From Cryomorphaceae bacterium 1068 (GTDB lineage: Bacteria > Bacteroidota > Bacteroidia > Flavobacteriales_D > Cryomorphaceae): a stretch of DNA of 64,000 bases. Location: positions 186,001-250,000 of the forward strand of contig JAPVXR010000002.1 of the NCBI GenBank assembly GCA_027214385.1. Reading direction: 5' to 3'. Position numbers and translations under genes: made by a program. Of this stretch, positions 15,896-25,186 are shown in pieces (position 1 is the stretch's first letter; each line of letters starts with the position of its first letter). The notes under the pieces are model-generated. The model saw nothing but the letters and a program-made list of their open reading frames with translations. It was not told the DNA's origin and did no database searches.

Positions 15896-16891
15896 TTGAC
15901 GAAAGTCCTGATTATTCGGTTCAGCTCCATCGGCGATATTGTTCTGACGACACCCGTTGTGCGAAATCTATTCCAACAGATGTACGAAGGAGCAGAGATA
16001 CACTTTCTTACCAAGACTCAGTTTAAGTCTCTACTTGAACCAAATCCATACATCGCAAAAGTTTACGGAATTGAGAAGAGTACCAATGAAGTAATCGAAG
16101 ACCTCAAAGAGGAGCGTTATGACTACGTAATAGACTTGCATATGAACCTTCGCTCTGCGAGGGTAAAGCGGTCACTCAAAATGATTTCATTCAGTTTCAA
16201 GAAGTACAATTGGCAAAAATGGTTGCTCGTGAATTTTGGGATTAATAAAATGCCAAAAGTGCACATTGTCGATCGCTATATGGAGACTTTAAAGCCTTTT
16301 AGCATTGAGAATGATGGCAAAGGGCTGGACTATTTTTTTCCGGAAGGAGAAGATGCACCACCTTCAGAATTGCCCCAATCCCATAAAGCGGGATATATAG
16401 CGGTAGCTATTGGCGCTGCTCATTGGCGGAAAAAGCCAAGGCTGAAGCAGTACATCGAGATTTGCCAAAAAATCAATAACCCTATAATCTTATTGGGTGG
16501 GCCATCGGAAAAAGAGGGCGGAAATGAAATTGCCTCGGCCTGCGGTAGCAAGGTTTGGAATGCCGCGGGGAAATTTAACTTGAACGGATCGGCATCACTC
16601 ATTCGAGATTCAAAACTGGTTATTACACCGGACACCGGGATGATGCACATTGCGTCGGCTTTTAAAAAGCCTATTATCTCTTTTTGGGGGGCAACGGTTC
16701 CTGATTTCGGGATGTATCCGTATTTAAATGAAAATCTGGATGAGCGCATCTCAGCAGATCATCTCGGAAAGCGACCTTGCTCCAAGCTTGGCACTAAGTG
16801 TAAGTATAAGGAGTGTCTTTGTATTGACGAATTGCCCATCTCAAAGGCAATAGAGGTCGCTAATTCTCAAATAGCGCCTTTAACTCCGTAG
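15896..16891 (+). CDS. Glycosyltransferase family 9 (heptosyltransferase-like)
   Basis: A 331-residue GT-B enzyme with the GT9 opening TKVLIIRFSSIGDIVLTTPV and the nucleotide-sugar motif TPDTGMMHIASAFKKPIISFWG. The start is a TTG codon; no ATG or GTG fits the conserved N-terminus. In Gram-negatives this family adds heptose to the lipopolysaccharide core; in Bacteroidota some members use other sugars, so the donor is uncertain. A Cys cluster near the C-terminus (CSKLGTKCKYKECLC) is typical of this subgroup. The last 32 bases overlap the convergent thioesterase gene. Confidence 0.9.
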   Translation: MTKVLIIRFSSIGDIVLTTPVVRNLFQQMYEGAEIHFLTKTQFKSLLEPNPYIAKVYGIEKSTNEVIEDLKEERYDYVIDLHMNLRSARVKRSLKMISFSFKKYNWQKWLLVNFGINKMPKVHIVDRYMETLKPFSIENDGKGLDYFFPEGEDAPPSELPQSHKAGYIAVAIGAAHWRKKPRLKQYIEICQKINNPIILLGGPSEKEGGNEIASACGSKVWNAAGKFNLNGSASLIRDSKLVITPDTGMMHIASAFKKPIISFWGATVPDFGMYPYLNENLDERISADHLGKRPCSKLGTKCKYKECLCIDELPISKAIEVANSQIAPLTP

Positions 16892-17375
16892 CGTCCTTCG
16901 GGTCCATTTTCTTCGCCAAAATCAATCCCAGCTGCCTTCTTCGTAAGGCACCATTAAAGCGCTCTTTTTCCAGATCAGTTTCAGGGACGAGTTCAGGCAC
17001 ATGGATGGGCTGGCCTACTTGATCTACTGCTACAAATGTGTATATGGCTTCATTGCATTTGGTGCGCTTTCCCGTGCGATGATCTTCTACTGATACATCG
17101 AGAAAAACTTCCATGGAAGAACCAAATGAGCGAGAAACTTTCGATTCGATGGTGAGAATATCTCCGAGTTTGATGGCCTTGTTGAACGAGACGTTGTTTA
17201 CTGCTGCGGTTACCACTACTCTTCTGCAATGGCGCTGAGCCGAAATGGCTGCATTGATGTCCATCCAATTGAGGAGTTGTCCTCCCATTAGATTCCCCAA
17301 TGTATTGGTGTCATTTGGTAAAATGATCTTCGAGGTGGTGGCAAATGTTTCGCGCGCAAATTTCTGCTCTCTCAT
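16860..17375 (-). CDS. Acyl-CoA thioesterase (hotdog fold, YciA/BACH type)
   Basis: A 171-residue hotdog-fold hydrolase of acyl-CoA. The family motif is NTLGNLMGGQLLNWMD with the catalytic Asp of the helix, followed by SFNKAIKLGDILTIESKV. It is a single-hotdog acyl-CoA hydrolase of the cytoplasmic long/short-chain type. Reverse-strand promoter-like TATCTTCG lies at 17395-17402. Convergent with GT9 (32-base overlap) and divergent from hemJ. Confidence 0.9.
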   Translation of the reverse strand: MREQKFARETFATTSKIILPNDTNTLGNLMGGQLLNWMDINAAISAQRHCRRVVVTAAVNNVSFNKAIKLGDILTIESKVSRSFGSSMEVFLDVSVEDHRTGKRTKCNEAIYTFVAVDQVGQPIHVPELVPETDLEKERFNGALRRRQLGLILAKKMDPKDATELKALFEN

Positions 17376-17394
17376 ATCCGTTGAATTCTGGCCG

Positions 17395-17402
17395 CGAAGA
17401 TA
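17395..17402 (-). promoter_or_regulatory. -7-like box (TATCTTCG) for the thioesterase
   Basis: Reverse-strand TATCTTCG, one mismatch to TAnnTTTG, 19 bases upstream of the thioesterase ATG. Confidence 0.35.
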
Positions 17403-17423
17403 CTGCTATAGATTCGATGTTCG

Positions 17424-17431
17424 TACCTTTG
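17424..17431 (+). promoter_or_regulatory. -7 box (TACCTTTG) at the hemJ start
   Basis: Exact TAnnTTTG match ending 9 bases before the ATG at 17441. If it is the promoter, translation cannot begin at the in-frame ATGs at 17345 or 17417, and the mRNA leader is only a few bases. Confidence 0.45.
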
Positions 17432-17440
17432 ATGCCCAAG

Positions 17441-17971
17441 ATGTACTACACCGCTAAAGCGTTACACCTGATTTTTATGGTGGCCTGGTTTGCAGGGCTT
17501 TTCTACATGCCTCGCTTGTTTATTTATCAAACGGAGGCTTCTCAGAAACCCGAAGCAGAAAGAAAGGCATTGGTTGATCAGCTGAAGTTGATGTCAAACA
17601 GGCTTTGGTATATCATTACATGGCCTGCTTTTGTCTTAACATTCTGTTTCGGAATCACTATGTTGGTAATGATGCCCGATTGGCTGCAGCAGCCTTGGAT
17701 GCACGTCAAGTTGGGATTTCTAGCCTTGCTAATAGGATATCACTTTTCGTTGCACTGGCTGTATGGCAAATTGCAAAAAGGAGAATATCCATTGACCAGC
17801 ATGCAGTTGCGCTTTTACAATGAAGCTGCGACGATTCTGTTATTTGCAATTGTATTCACTGCAACGTTTAAAAACACCATGAGCGGCCTATATGGAATTC
17901 TTGGAATAGTAGGTCTTGGTGTGCTTCTCAGCTTTGGAATAATGCTCTATAAAAAATTCAGAAAGGACTAG
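17441..17971 (+). CDS. hemJ: Protoporphyrinogen IX oxidase HemJ
   Basis: A 176-residue inner-membrane protein of the HemJ (UPF0093) family, which oxidises protoporphyrinogen IX to protoporphyrin IX in haem synthesis. The hallmark KALHLIFMVAWFAGLFYMPR with the conserved His is near the N-terminus, and HWLYGKLQKG with further His/Lys lies mid-protein; about four to five TM helices. In-frame starts exist at 17345, 17417 and 17432, but the exact promoter box at 17424-17431 and the position of the conserved helix favour 17441 (17432 is possible). Its last 4 bases overlap the convergent SpoIIAA-like gene. Confidence 0.92.
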   Translation: MYYTAKALHLIFMVAWFAGLFYMPRLFIYQTEASQKPEAERKALVDQLKLMSNRLWYIITWPAFVLTFCFGITMLVMMPDWLQQPWMHVKLGFLALLIGYHFSLHWLYGKLQKGEYPLTSMQLRFYNEAATILLFAIVFTATFKNTMSGLYGILGIVGLGVLLSFGIMLYKKFRKD

Positions 17972-18354
17972 TTCTGAATTTTTTCCTTGAGCCATTCTTT
18001 GGCTTCATTATCAGTCTTAAAAATCTTGGTTGGTCGCTGAGGCTTGTTGTACCTCACGAAAAAGTTAGCCGTCATGTGATGCTGGTAGTGCTCTACGACA
18101 ATGGCATCGGCGACGATCTGTTCCGTTACATTTCCGGCAGAGACTTTTTCTCTTGCTTCTTGGCTGAGTGTCGCTTCTTTTCCTGCTGTAACCAGAAGGC
18201 CGCGGGCTGATGGGAATTCGGAATGAATATTCTCGAATATTTCATCGATTTCGTCGGTTTCGACAGTACAGTTTGGCAAAATGTGTAATTCCACAATACC
18301 ATCTCCATCCAGCTCGAGGTAGCAATTCTTGAGTTCTATTTTGAGCTCAGCCAT
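17968..18354 (-). CDS. SpoIIAA/STAS-like hypothetical protein
   Basis: A 128-residue soluble acidic protein. The layout, an N-terminal sheet (ELKNCYLELDGDGIVELHI), a central helix-strand pair (EFPSARGLLVTAGKEATLS), AIVVEHYQHHMTANFFVRYNKPQRPTKIF, and a C-terminal helix (NEAKEWLKEKI), matches the STAS/SpoIIAA-like proteins (DUF7793 type) of Bacteroidota. No enzymatic residues are obvious; such proteins are thought to bind partners or lipids, role unknown. It follows the HU/SPOR gene after a single base, so they form an operon. Confidence 0.65.
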   Translation of the reverse strand: MAELKIELKNCYLELDGDGIVELHILPNCTVETDEIDEIFENIHSEFPSARGLLVTAGKEATLSQEAREKVSAGNVTEQIVADAIVVEHYQHHMTANFFVRYNKPQRPTKIFKTDNEAKEWLKEKIQN

Positions 18355-18355
18355 T

Positions 18356-19420
18356 TTAAGATGTTTTTTTCTTTAATAGCCACGCATTGGGAAAGGTCCC
18401 ATTATCACGAGTGGATTTGAGTTCAGTCAAAGCTTGATCGTAATCGCTGAAGCTTTCTATCTTAACTCTATAAAGCCCTTGGTGTAGATCCAAAATGTTT
18501 GCATTGTATCCGCGTGCTTGAAGTCTACCCACAAATTTATCTGCGTTTTGCTTTTCCCCGAAACAACCGCCAATGATGTGATAAAGACCTTCGGTTGTGA
18601 AGGGTTTCTCAAGAACAGTATCCTCAGCAATATCGCTCATATTAATCCAAACGCCTAAGGAGTCTACTTTATTTGACTCAAAGTCGAATGGGAAAACCAA
18701 GGTGTTTTCAGGGTAATTTGTTTCATCCGCCGGCTCCTCTTTGCTCATTGTGATTTCGCGAGCTGCGTATTTGGGGCTTGCCGAATTACTCAAAGGGATG
18801 AGTTCGGCGGGGGTAATTAGGGTTGGACTTTTAAAATCTGTGGTCATTCCCAAATAAATGCTCAATCCTATAAAAGGAAGTAAAGTAGCTGCTGCGACCC
18901 AATAGATCCCTCTGTTGTAAGAAGATGGCTCGGCAATTGGAATGACAGGGGTTTCAATTTCTTTCTCGACTTCTTTTTCTTCTACTACAGGAATTTGAGC
19001 AACAACCTCAGCCGGCATTGCGAATGACTCGAATCCAAAAGATTGACGCAAATAGTTTATAGTAGTATCCGGTTTGAACCTGAGCTGTTTATTTTCATCA
19101 ATAAATAGAATGCCCACTTTATTCAATTCAATCCGCCCACTTTCTTTTAAAGTGCTCAGGTATTTTTCTACCGTTTCATGTAGTATGGCATCCGCATCTT
19201 GAATAGAAATTCCTTCTGAATTTGAAATTGACTGACTCAAAAGACCGTCGTTTTTTGTAAGATTCTTATTGAACCTCAATTCTTTCGAAGGAGGATGAGC
19301 AATACCTTTATCGAAGTACGCAGGCTTGTAGTTGGTTACAAAGCCTCCAAGCTGTGGAACGATCACACAATCGTAATCGAAGAGCAACTCAGAAATGTAT
19401 TTGTCCAGTTCGGTGTTCAT
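18356..19420 (-). CDS. HU-CCDC81-like domain, TM helix and SPOR domain protein
   Basis: A 354-residue three-part protein. Residues 1-125 match the HU domain of the CCDC81-like type (LLFDYDCVIVPQLGGFVTNY; FNKNLTKNDGLLSQSIS), followed by an acidic linker, one TM helix (about 171-191), a disordered stretch, and a C-terminal SPOR domain (about 280-350; YHIIGGCFGEKQNADKFVGRL). SPOR domains bind denuded septal peptidoglycan, while HU folds bind DNA or proteins, so this inner-membrane protein may link cytoplasmic components to the division site. The family is conserved in Bacteroidota but its function is not established. Cotranscribed with the SpoIIAA-like gene. Confidence 0.88.
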   Translation of the reverse strand: MNTELDKYISELLFDYDCVIVPQLGGFVTNYKPAYFDKGIAHPPSKELRFNKNLTKNDGLLSQSISNSEGISIQDADAILHETVEKYLSTLKESGRIELNKVGILFIDENKQLRFKPDTTINYLRQSFGFESFAMPAEVVAQIPVVEEKEVEKEIETPVIPIAEPSSYNRGIYWVAAATLLPFIGLSIYLGMTTDFKSPTLITPAELIPLSNSASPKYAAREITMSKEEPADETNYPENTLVFPFDFESNKVDSLGVWINMSDIAEDTVLEKPFTTEGLYHIIGGCFGEKQNADKFVGRLQARGYNANILDLHQGLYRVKIESFSDYDQALTELKSTRDNGTFPNAWLLKKKTS

Positions 19421-19454
19421 TGACAGTTCGAAATTACATTTTCCGATACCACGG

Positions 19455-20186
19455 TCAAAGTAAATACTTCTTTTCTATCGCTCGAAGATCTTCACGAGTA
19501 TCTACCGAATCTGCTCTTTCATTGGTTATGGCGGTATAAATGGACACTCCGTTTTGCAACCATCGCAATTGTTCAAGCCCCTCGATTTTTTCGAGAGGGC
19601 TCATTTTGAAACGTTCGGTTTTTTCTAAAGCACTTACCGTGAATCCATAAATGCCTAAATGAATTAAGTAGTCTTCGGGTTTTAGGTCTTTTTTATTCCT
19701 TGGAAAAGGAATACCGTGTCTTGAAAAGTACAGCGCTTTGCCGTCTCCGGCGGTTACAGCCTTCACTCGATTGGAGTTTTCAATTTCTTCAAAATTCAAT
19801 GCCGGACTCACCAAAGTGGCAATTTCTGCATCGGTATTTTCAAGAATAGAAATGACTTGATTGATTTGTTCGGGATTAATGAAAGGCTCATCTCCTTGAA
19901 TATTTATGGCCAAATCAAAAGACTGCTCAAGACTTTTTAAGGCTTCTCGGCAGCGATCCGTGCCGCTGGGATGTTCCGAAGATGTCATCACGGCATTTCC
20001 TCCGAAGGAATTGACCGCATCGAAAATCTCATCGTTATCGGTTGCTACCACTACAAAGTTTAAGTCTGACTTGAGGCATTGTTCGTAAACCCTTTGAATC
20101 ATTGGCTTACCGCTGATGAGAGCCAAAGGCTTTCCCGGAAATCGGGTTGAACCATATCGTGCTGGAATAATGCCGACTGTATTCAT
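19455..20186 (-). CDS. kdsB: 3-deoxy-manno-octulosonate cytidylyltransferase
   Basis: A 243-residue cytoplasmic enzyme making CMP-Kdo from CTP and Kdo for lipopolysaccharide. Motifs: GIIPARYGSTRFPGKPL (CTP binding), ATDNDEI, SGTDRCREA, INIQGDEPFI, FSRHGIPF and HLGIYGF. Length is standard. Kdo supply agrees with the GT9 heptosyltransferase-like gene nearby. Divergent from dprA with 41 bases between starts. Confidence 0.97.
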   Translation of the reverse strand: MNTVGIIPARYGSTRFPGKPLALISGKPMIQRVYEQCLKSDLNFVVVATDNDEIFDAVNSFGGNAVMTSSEHPSGTDRCREALKSLEQSFDLAINIQGDEPFINPEQINQVISILENTDAEIATLVSPALNFEEIENSNRVKAVTAGDGKALYFSRHGIPFPRNKKDLKPEDYLIHLGIYGFTVSALEKTERFKMSPLEKIEGLEQLRWLQNGVSIYTAITNERADSVDTREDLRAIEKKYLL

Positions 20187-20227
20187 CTTTTATTTTTTTA
20201 TTTTTCGACTTCGGTTAACCAAAAGTG

Positions 20228-21346
20228 ATGACAAAGATACCTGTAAATAAAGATGAGATTTTTTACCGACTCGCATTGAGTGAAGTTGAAAATGTAGGGA
20301 TAAAAACCGCAAAGAAACTCATTGGCCATTTTGGTTCGGCCCAAGAGATTTTTCGGCTTAGTGGCAGAGAACTCATGCAGGTTCAAGGAATGGCTCAACA
20401 CAGAGCTATTTCCATTGCGGGTTTTTCAAATTGGGCTAAGGTAGAGAGAGAGTTTGATTATGCCGAGTCGAATGGAATCAAGGTCATTTCATACACTGAC
20501 GATCAATACCCCAACAGACTGAAGCACTGTGAAGATGGGCCACTCGTGATCTTTGTAAAAGGTGATGCGAATCTTTCTGCGAGTAGAATGTTGAGCATTG
20601 TAGGTACGCGCAAACTTACCGAGTATGGAAAGTCTATGACGCGCAGACTGGTGGAAAGCCTGGTGCCTTATGGTATTACGGTAGTGAGTGGTTTGGCTTA
20701 TGGGGTGGATGGTGAAGCGCACAAAGCCTGCGTGGATTTTGGTGTAACGACCATTGCTGTTCTTGGGCATGGGTTGAATAAAATTTACCCTTCGGCACAT
20801 ACTCGATTGGCCAATGAAATGGTTGAAAAAGGAGGAGCTTTAATTTCTGAATTCTCTATTGAATCCAAACCTGATCGTGAGAATTTTCCGCAGCGAAATA
20901 GAATTGTAGCGGGAATGTGTGATGCCACTTTGGTCATAGAATCGGCTGCCAAAGGGGGATCTATTATCACTGCTGAATTGGCCAATGATTATCATCGCGA
21001 TGTTTTCGCTATTCCCGGAAGGGTAGGTGATCCTAGGTCTGAAGGATGCAACAAACTGATTAAAGGTCATAGAGCGGCCCTTTTTGAATCAGTCAAAGAC
21101 TTGGAGTACGTCATGGGTTGGAGTTTACCTGAAAAGGCAAAGCCTGTGCAGAAGAAGATTTTCGTCGATTTAAGTCCTGATGAAGAAGCGGTATTAAATC
21201 TATTGAGAGATAAGGGAAGAACTCAGATAGATGAATTGAGTCTATCTCTTAAATCACCCGTTAGTATGGCCATGGTTCACTTGCTCAATTTAGAGCTCAA
21301 TGGATTGGTGAGGAGTTTACCCGGAAAGTTTTACGAAGCCTGTTGA
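20228..21346 (+). CDS. dprA: DNA-processing protein DprA
   Basis: A 372-residue protein loading RecA on incoming single-stranded DNA in transformation. It has an N-terminal helix-hairpin-helix-like region (VGIKTAKKLIGHFGSAQEIF), the Rossmann-like DprA core (SIVGTRKLTEYGKSM; VVSGLAYGVDGEAHKA; PQRNRIVAGM; GGSIITAELANDYHRDVFAIPGR), and a C-terminal winged helix (DEEAVLNLLRDKGRTQIDEL). A GTG at 20225 directly precedes the ATG at 20228; ATG preferred. Confidence 0.95.
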   Translation: MTKIPVNKDEIFYRLALSEVENVGIKTAKKLIGHFGSAQEIFRLSGRELMQVQGMAQHRAISIAGFSNWAKVEREFDYAESNGIKVISYTDDQYPNRLKHCEDGPLVIFVKGDANLSASRMLSIVGTRKLTEYGKSMTRRLVESLVPYGITVVSGLAYGVDGEAHKACVDFGVTTIAVLGHGLNKIYPSAHTRLANEMVEKGGALISEFSIESKPDRENFPQRNRIVAGMCDATLVIESAAKGGSIITAELANDYHRDVFAIPGRVGDPRSEGCNKLIKGHRAALFESVKDLEYVMGWSLPEKAKPVQKKIFVDLSPDEEAVLNLLRDKGRTQIDELSLSLKSPVSMAMVHLLNLELNGLVRSLPGKFYEAC

Positions 21347-21433
21347 AGCTCAAAGTGTAATTTAAACACTTTGGTTTATTGGTGTAACTATCTAAAAATC
21401 AAATCAAAAAGTTACTTCTAGGGAGCTTTTTAA

Positions 21434-22849
<1,416 letters not shown>

Positions 22850-22872
22850 TAGACCACCACCTATTGAAAAGC

Positions 22873-22910
22873 AAAAGCCAGTGGCGATTTATTTCGTCAT
22901 TGGCTTTTTT
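22873..22910. terminator. Intrinsic terminator after gdhA
   Basis: AAAAGCCAGTGGCGA pairs with TCGTCATTGGCTTTTTT, two of the pairs being G-U, with a loop of about six bases and a run of six T. It lies between convergent gdhA and the GNAT gene and can serve both. Confidence 0.85.
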
Positions 22911-22928
22911 CATTTTGAACTCATCCAG

Positions 22929-23429
22929 CTATCGGATGATTTTTTTCATTAGGAAATCTTCGTAGAGAAAACCTTCAGGCCCCGGAAAGTCAATTGATTC
23001 GGTGATGTTGAAATCCCGGTTTTGATAGAATGAAATGGCCGAATCATTTTCGCGATTGACGCGAAGTTCAATATGATTAAGATCGGCATCAAACGCGATT
23101 TCTTCGATTTTCTTCATTACTTCTGCGCCATATCCCTTTCCTTGTATGGATGGGTGAATGTAAATCTTGTCAAGTTTAAGAAAACCGGAATGCTTTTCTA
23201 CGGCTGTATACCCAACGGCCTTGTCGCCATCGTAGATGAAGTAGAGCTCGTTTCCTTCTCGGGAAAGCCAAGCTGTTAGAAGTTCATCGTTGTACATTCC
23301 CGAGAACAATGCTCGCAATTGGGCCTCATCGAAAAGTGGTGCAAAGGCGGGAAGCCAGATTTCCTCTGCCAACTGATAAAGGAGAGGTAAATCTTGCACG
23401 GTAGCTCTTTGGAATTTGAGGTCTACCAC
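22929..23429 (-). CDS. GNAT-family N-acetyltransferase
   Basis: A 166-residue acetyltransferase. The acetyl-CoA pocket motif is YIHPSIQGKGYGAEVMKKIEE, then HIELRVNRENDSAISFYQNRDF, standard GNAT signatures. The acceptor (amine, peptide or tRNA) is unknown. It overlaps the end of the S4-domain gene by 7 bases on the same strand, so the two are coupled. Confidence 0.9.
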   Translation of the reverse strand: MVDLKFQRATVQDLPLLYQLAEEIWLPAFAPLFDEAQLRALFSGMYNDELLTAWLSREGNELYFIYDGDKAVGYTAVEKHSGFLKLDKIYIHPSIQGKGYGAEVMKKIEEIAFDADLNHIELRVNRENDSAISFYQNRDFNITESIDFPGPEGFLYEDFLMKKIIR

Positions 23430-23794
23430 TTGTATTTATCTATGTCCCGGCGCTCGCGTTTGGTCGGCCTCCCTTCTCCTTTGCGACGGTCGAAGCCCGG
23501 CATCATTTTCATCATCTCCAACTTCTCGATCTCCTCCGCCGGGGTGACCTCTTTAATGAATTGATCTACTAGTTTGGCACCGACTCTTCTTTTCAAGAGT
23601 TCCTTCACTTTATAGCTCCGCCATATAGGATTGCGTTTGACTTTAATGACGTCGCCAACTTTAACGGACTGAGAAGCTTTAATCCCTTCTTCATTGATCA
23701 AAACATTGCCTGCCTTGATTTCAGAAGCGCTTATCGAGCGGGTTTTAAAAAGCCGAACAGCCCAGATAAATTTATCGATTCTCAAATCTTCCAT
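23423..23794 (-). CDS. S4-domain RNA-binding protein (Hsp15/HslR type)
   Basis: A 123-residue basic protein with an N-terminal S4 fold (RIDKFIWAVRLFKTRSISASEIKAGNVLI...VKVGDVIKV) and a Lys/Arg-rich tail (RRKGEGRPTKRERRDIDK). Hsp15 of E. coli binds 50S subunits carrying nascent chains after heat shock and returns them to use; the same role is likely. It precedes and overlaps the GNAT gene by 7 bases. Confidence 0.9.
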   Translation of the reverse strand: MEDLRIDKFIWAVRLFKTRSISASEIKAGNVLINEEGIKASQSVKVGDVIKVKRNPIWRSYKVKELLKRRVGAKLVDQFIKEVTPAEEIEKLEMMKMMPGFDRRKGEGRPTKRERRDIDKYKW

Positions 23795-23822
23795 TATCCG
23801 AAGGTAATACGATTTGATATAA

Positions 23823-23954
23823 TCATATAGCTCCTTGGATACTTCTGACTTGTTCGGCTTTCACCAATTCTCGGATATAAGCAGTTACATTACCTTTTGC
23901 CATGAGGGCTTTCGCTTGAGCTACGATTTTCTTGTAAGATGTTTCTTGTGACAT
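23823..23954 (-). CDS. Small hypothetical protein, 43 residues
   Basis: Reverse-strand ORF of 43 codons starting with ATG at 23954: MSQETSYKKIVAQAKALMA... ending RSIQGAI. The composition is protein-like: a helical, Lys-rich N-terminal half (YKKIVAQAKALM) and a second helix (TAYIRELVKAEQVR), separated by a Gly-Asn turn. It fills the otherwise empty 214-base gap between the S4 gene and nadD. No family recognised with certainty. It could be a small soluble protein of two helices; a spurious frame is possible. Confidence 0.55.
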   Translation of the reverse strand: MSQETSYKKIVAQAKALMAKGNVTAYIRELVKAEQVRSIQGAI

Positions 23955-24008
23955 GTTCGTTTGTTTTTGATTTCCTTTCGGAAACCAAAACCTGTGCCAA
24001 ACGAATGT

Positions 24009-24617
24009 CTACTCATAGAAGTGCATCTCCTTCAAGTAGTTATAGACGGGCTCGGTCAATAGGTATTTGACATCGTGACCTCTTTTTATGGCATCACGGA
24101 CAAAACTGGCAGACAATTTCATGACCGGAGCATCAACTTGATGAATATTTGGATGATCTCCGATTTTTGACATGGTCCGATGGGGTTTTAAATCGGCCTT
24201 CTCTTGTATAGTCAAGACTCGCGGGTAGACGAAGATGTGATGATTTTGGAGAATTACTTCGTGGTTTTTCCACTTGTGAAAAGTCCGAAGATTGTCTTCT
24301 CCCATGATTAACGCAAATTCCGTTTCGCGGTGTTCATCAGTCAGATAAGCCAGTGTGGCTGCAGTGAATGATGGTTTAGAAAGATTGAACTCCACATCGC
24401 TCACACGTAGCTTGGGATTATCTTCCACAGCTATTCGAGTCAGGGCCAGTCGATGGTAATCGGCCAAAAGTGTGTTTTTCTGCTTTAAGGGGTTTTGAGG
24501 TGTGACCACTAGCCAAACCTCATCCAGATCGGTGTGATCAGCCATGTGGTTGGCAATGATCAGATGGCCCACATGTACGGGGTTGAAGGTGCCGAAGTAG
24601 AGTCCGACTTTTTTCAT
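24009..24617 (-). CDS. nadD: Nicotinate-nucleotide adenylyltransferase
   Basis: A 202-residue enzyme making NaAD from NaMN and ATP in NAD synthesis. N-terminal nucleotidylyltransferase motif GTFNPVHVGHL (HxGH at residues 15-18), VTPQNPLK, and C-terminal MKLSASFVRDAIKRG corresponding to the ISSTxIR motif. A frame 14 codons longer exists, but the ATG at 24617 shares ATGA with the stop of gmk (4-base overlap), which is the coupled start. Part of the run yicC-gmk-nadD. Confidence 0.96.
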   Translation of the reverse strand: MKKVGLYFGTFNPVHVGHLIIANHMADHTDLDEVWLVVTPQNPLKQKNTLLADYHRLALTRIAVEDNPKLRVSDVEFNLSKPSFTAATLAYLTDEHRETEFALIMGEDNLRTFHKWKNHEVILQNHHIFVYPRVLTIQEKADLKPHRTMSKIGDHPNIHQVDAPVMKLSASFVRDAIKRGHDVKYLLTEPVYNYLKEMHFYE

Positions 24618-25186
24618 TCTGCCAAAAACATTTTCACTTTCTCCTGGGCTTCTTTGCACGCTACTTCAAGTATATCGTTGATAATTGTGGTATCAAATTT
24701 CGATTCGTAGGCCAGTTCTCTTTCGGCTTTGGAAAGTCGTTTCTGCAGACTTTCCTCTGTTTCCGTTCCGCGCGATCTGAGTCGTTCTTCAAGAACATCT
24801 ATACTTGGGGGGCGCACAAATATGGCAAGAGCCCGATCTCCAAAAGTCTCTTTCAAGTTGGCTCCACCCTCCACATCTACATCAAAGATGACATGCTTTC
24901 CTTCGCTCCAAAGTCGATTGATCTCCGATTTCAGAGTGCCATAAAACTGATCTGTGTATACTTCTTCCCATTCCAAAAATTCAGATGTGGCAATTTTCTT
25001 TTTGAAATCATCTGCTGAAATGAAGTGGTAGTGTATGCCAGGTGTTTCACCCTTTCTGGGTTCGCGTGAAGTCGCAGATACCGAGAACGCAAGATTGTCA
25101 AAAGTCTTTAGCAAATGCCGAACAATCGTGGTTTTTCCAGCGCCGGATGGTGCGCAAACGATTATGCTTTTTCCACTCTGGGCCAT
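24614..25186 (-). CDS. gmk: Guanylate kinase
   Basis: A 190-residue kinase phosphorylating GMP to GDP with ATP. P-loop APSGAGKTTIVRHLL, GMP-binding SATSREPRKGETPGIHYHF, EWEEVYTDQFYGT, and VIFDVDVEGGANLK are present. Its ATG shares one base with the yicC stop (TAATG) and its own stop overlaps the nadD start by 4 bases. The yicC-gmk order is widely conserved. Confidence 0.97.
   Translation of the reverse strand: MAQSGKSIIVCAPSGAGKTTIVRHLLKTFDNLAFSVSATSREPRKGETPGIHYHFISADDFKKKIATSEFLEWEEVYTDQFYGTLKSEINRLWSEGKHVIFDVDVEGGANLKETFGDRALAIFVRPPSIDVLEERLRSRGTETEESLQKRLSKAERELAYESKFDTTIINDILEVACKEAQEKVKMFLAE

Noticed and set aside
20225-20227. GTG start for dprA
   Set aside because: An ATG follows directly and better fits the family N-terminus.
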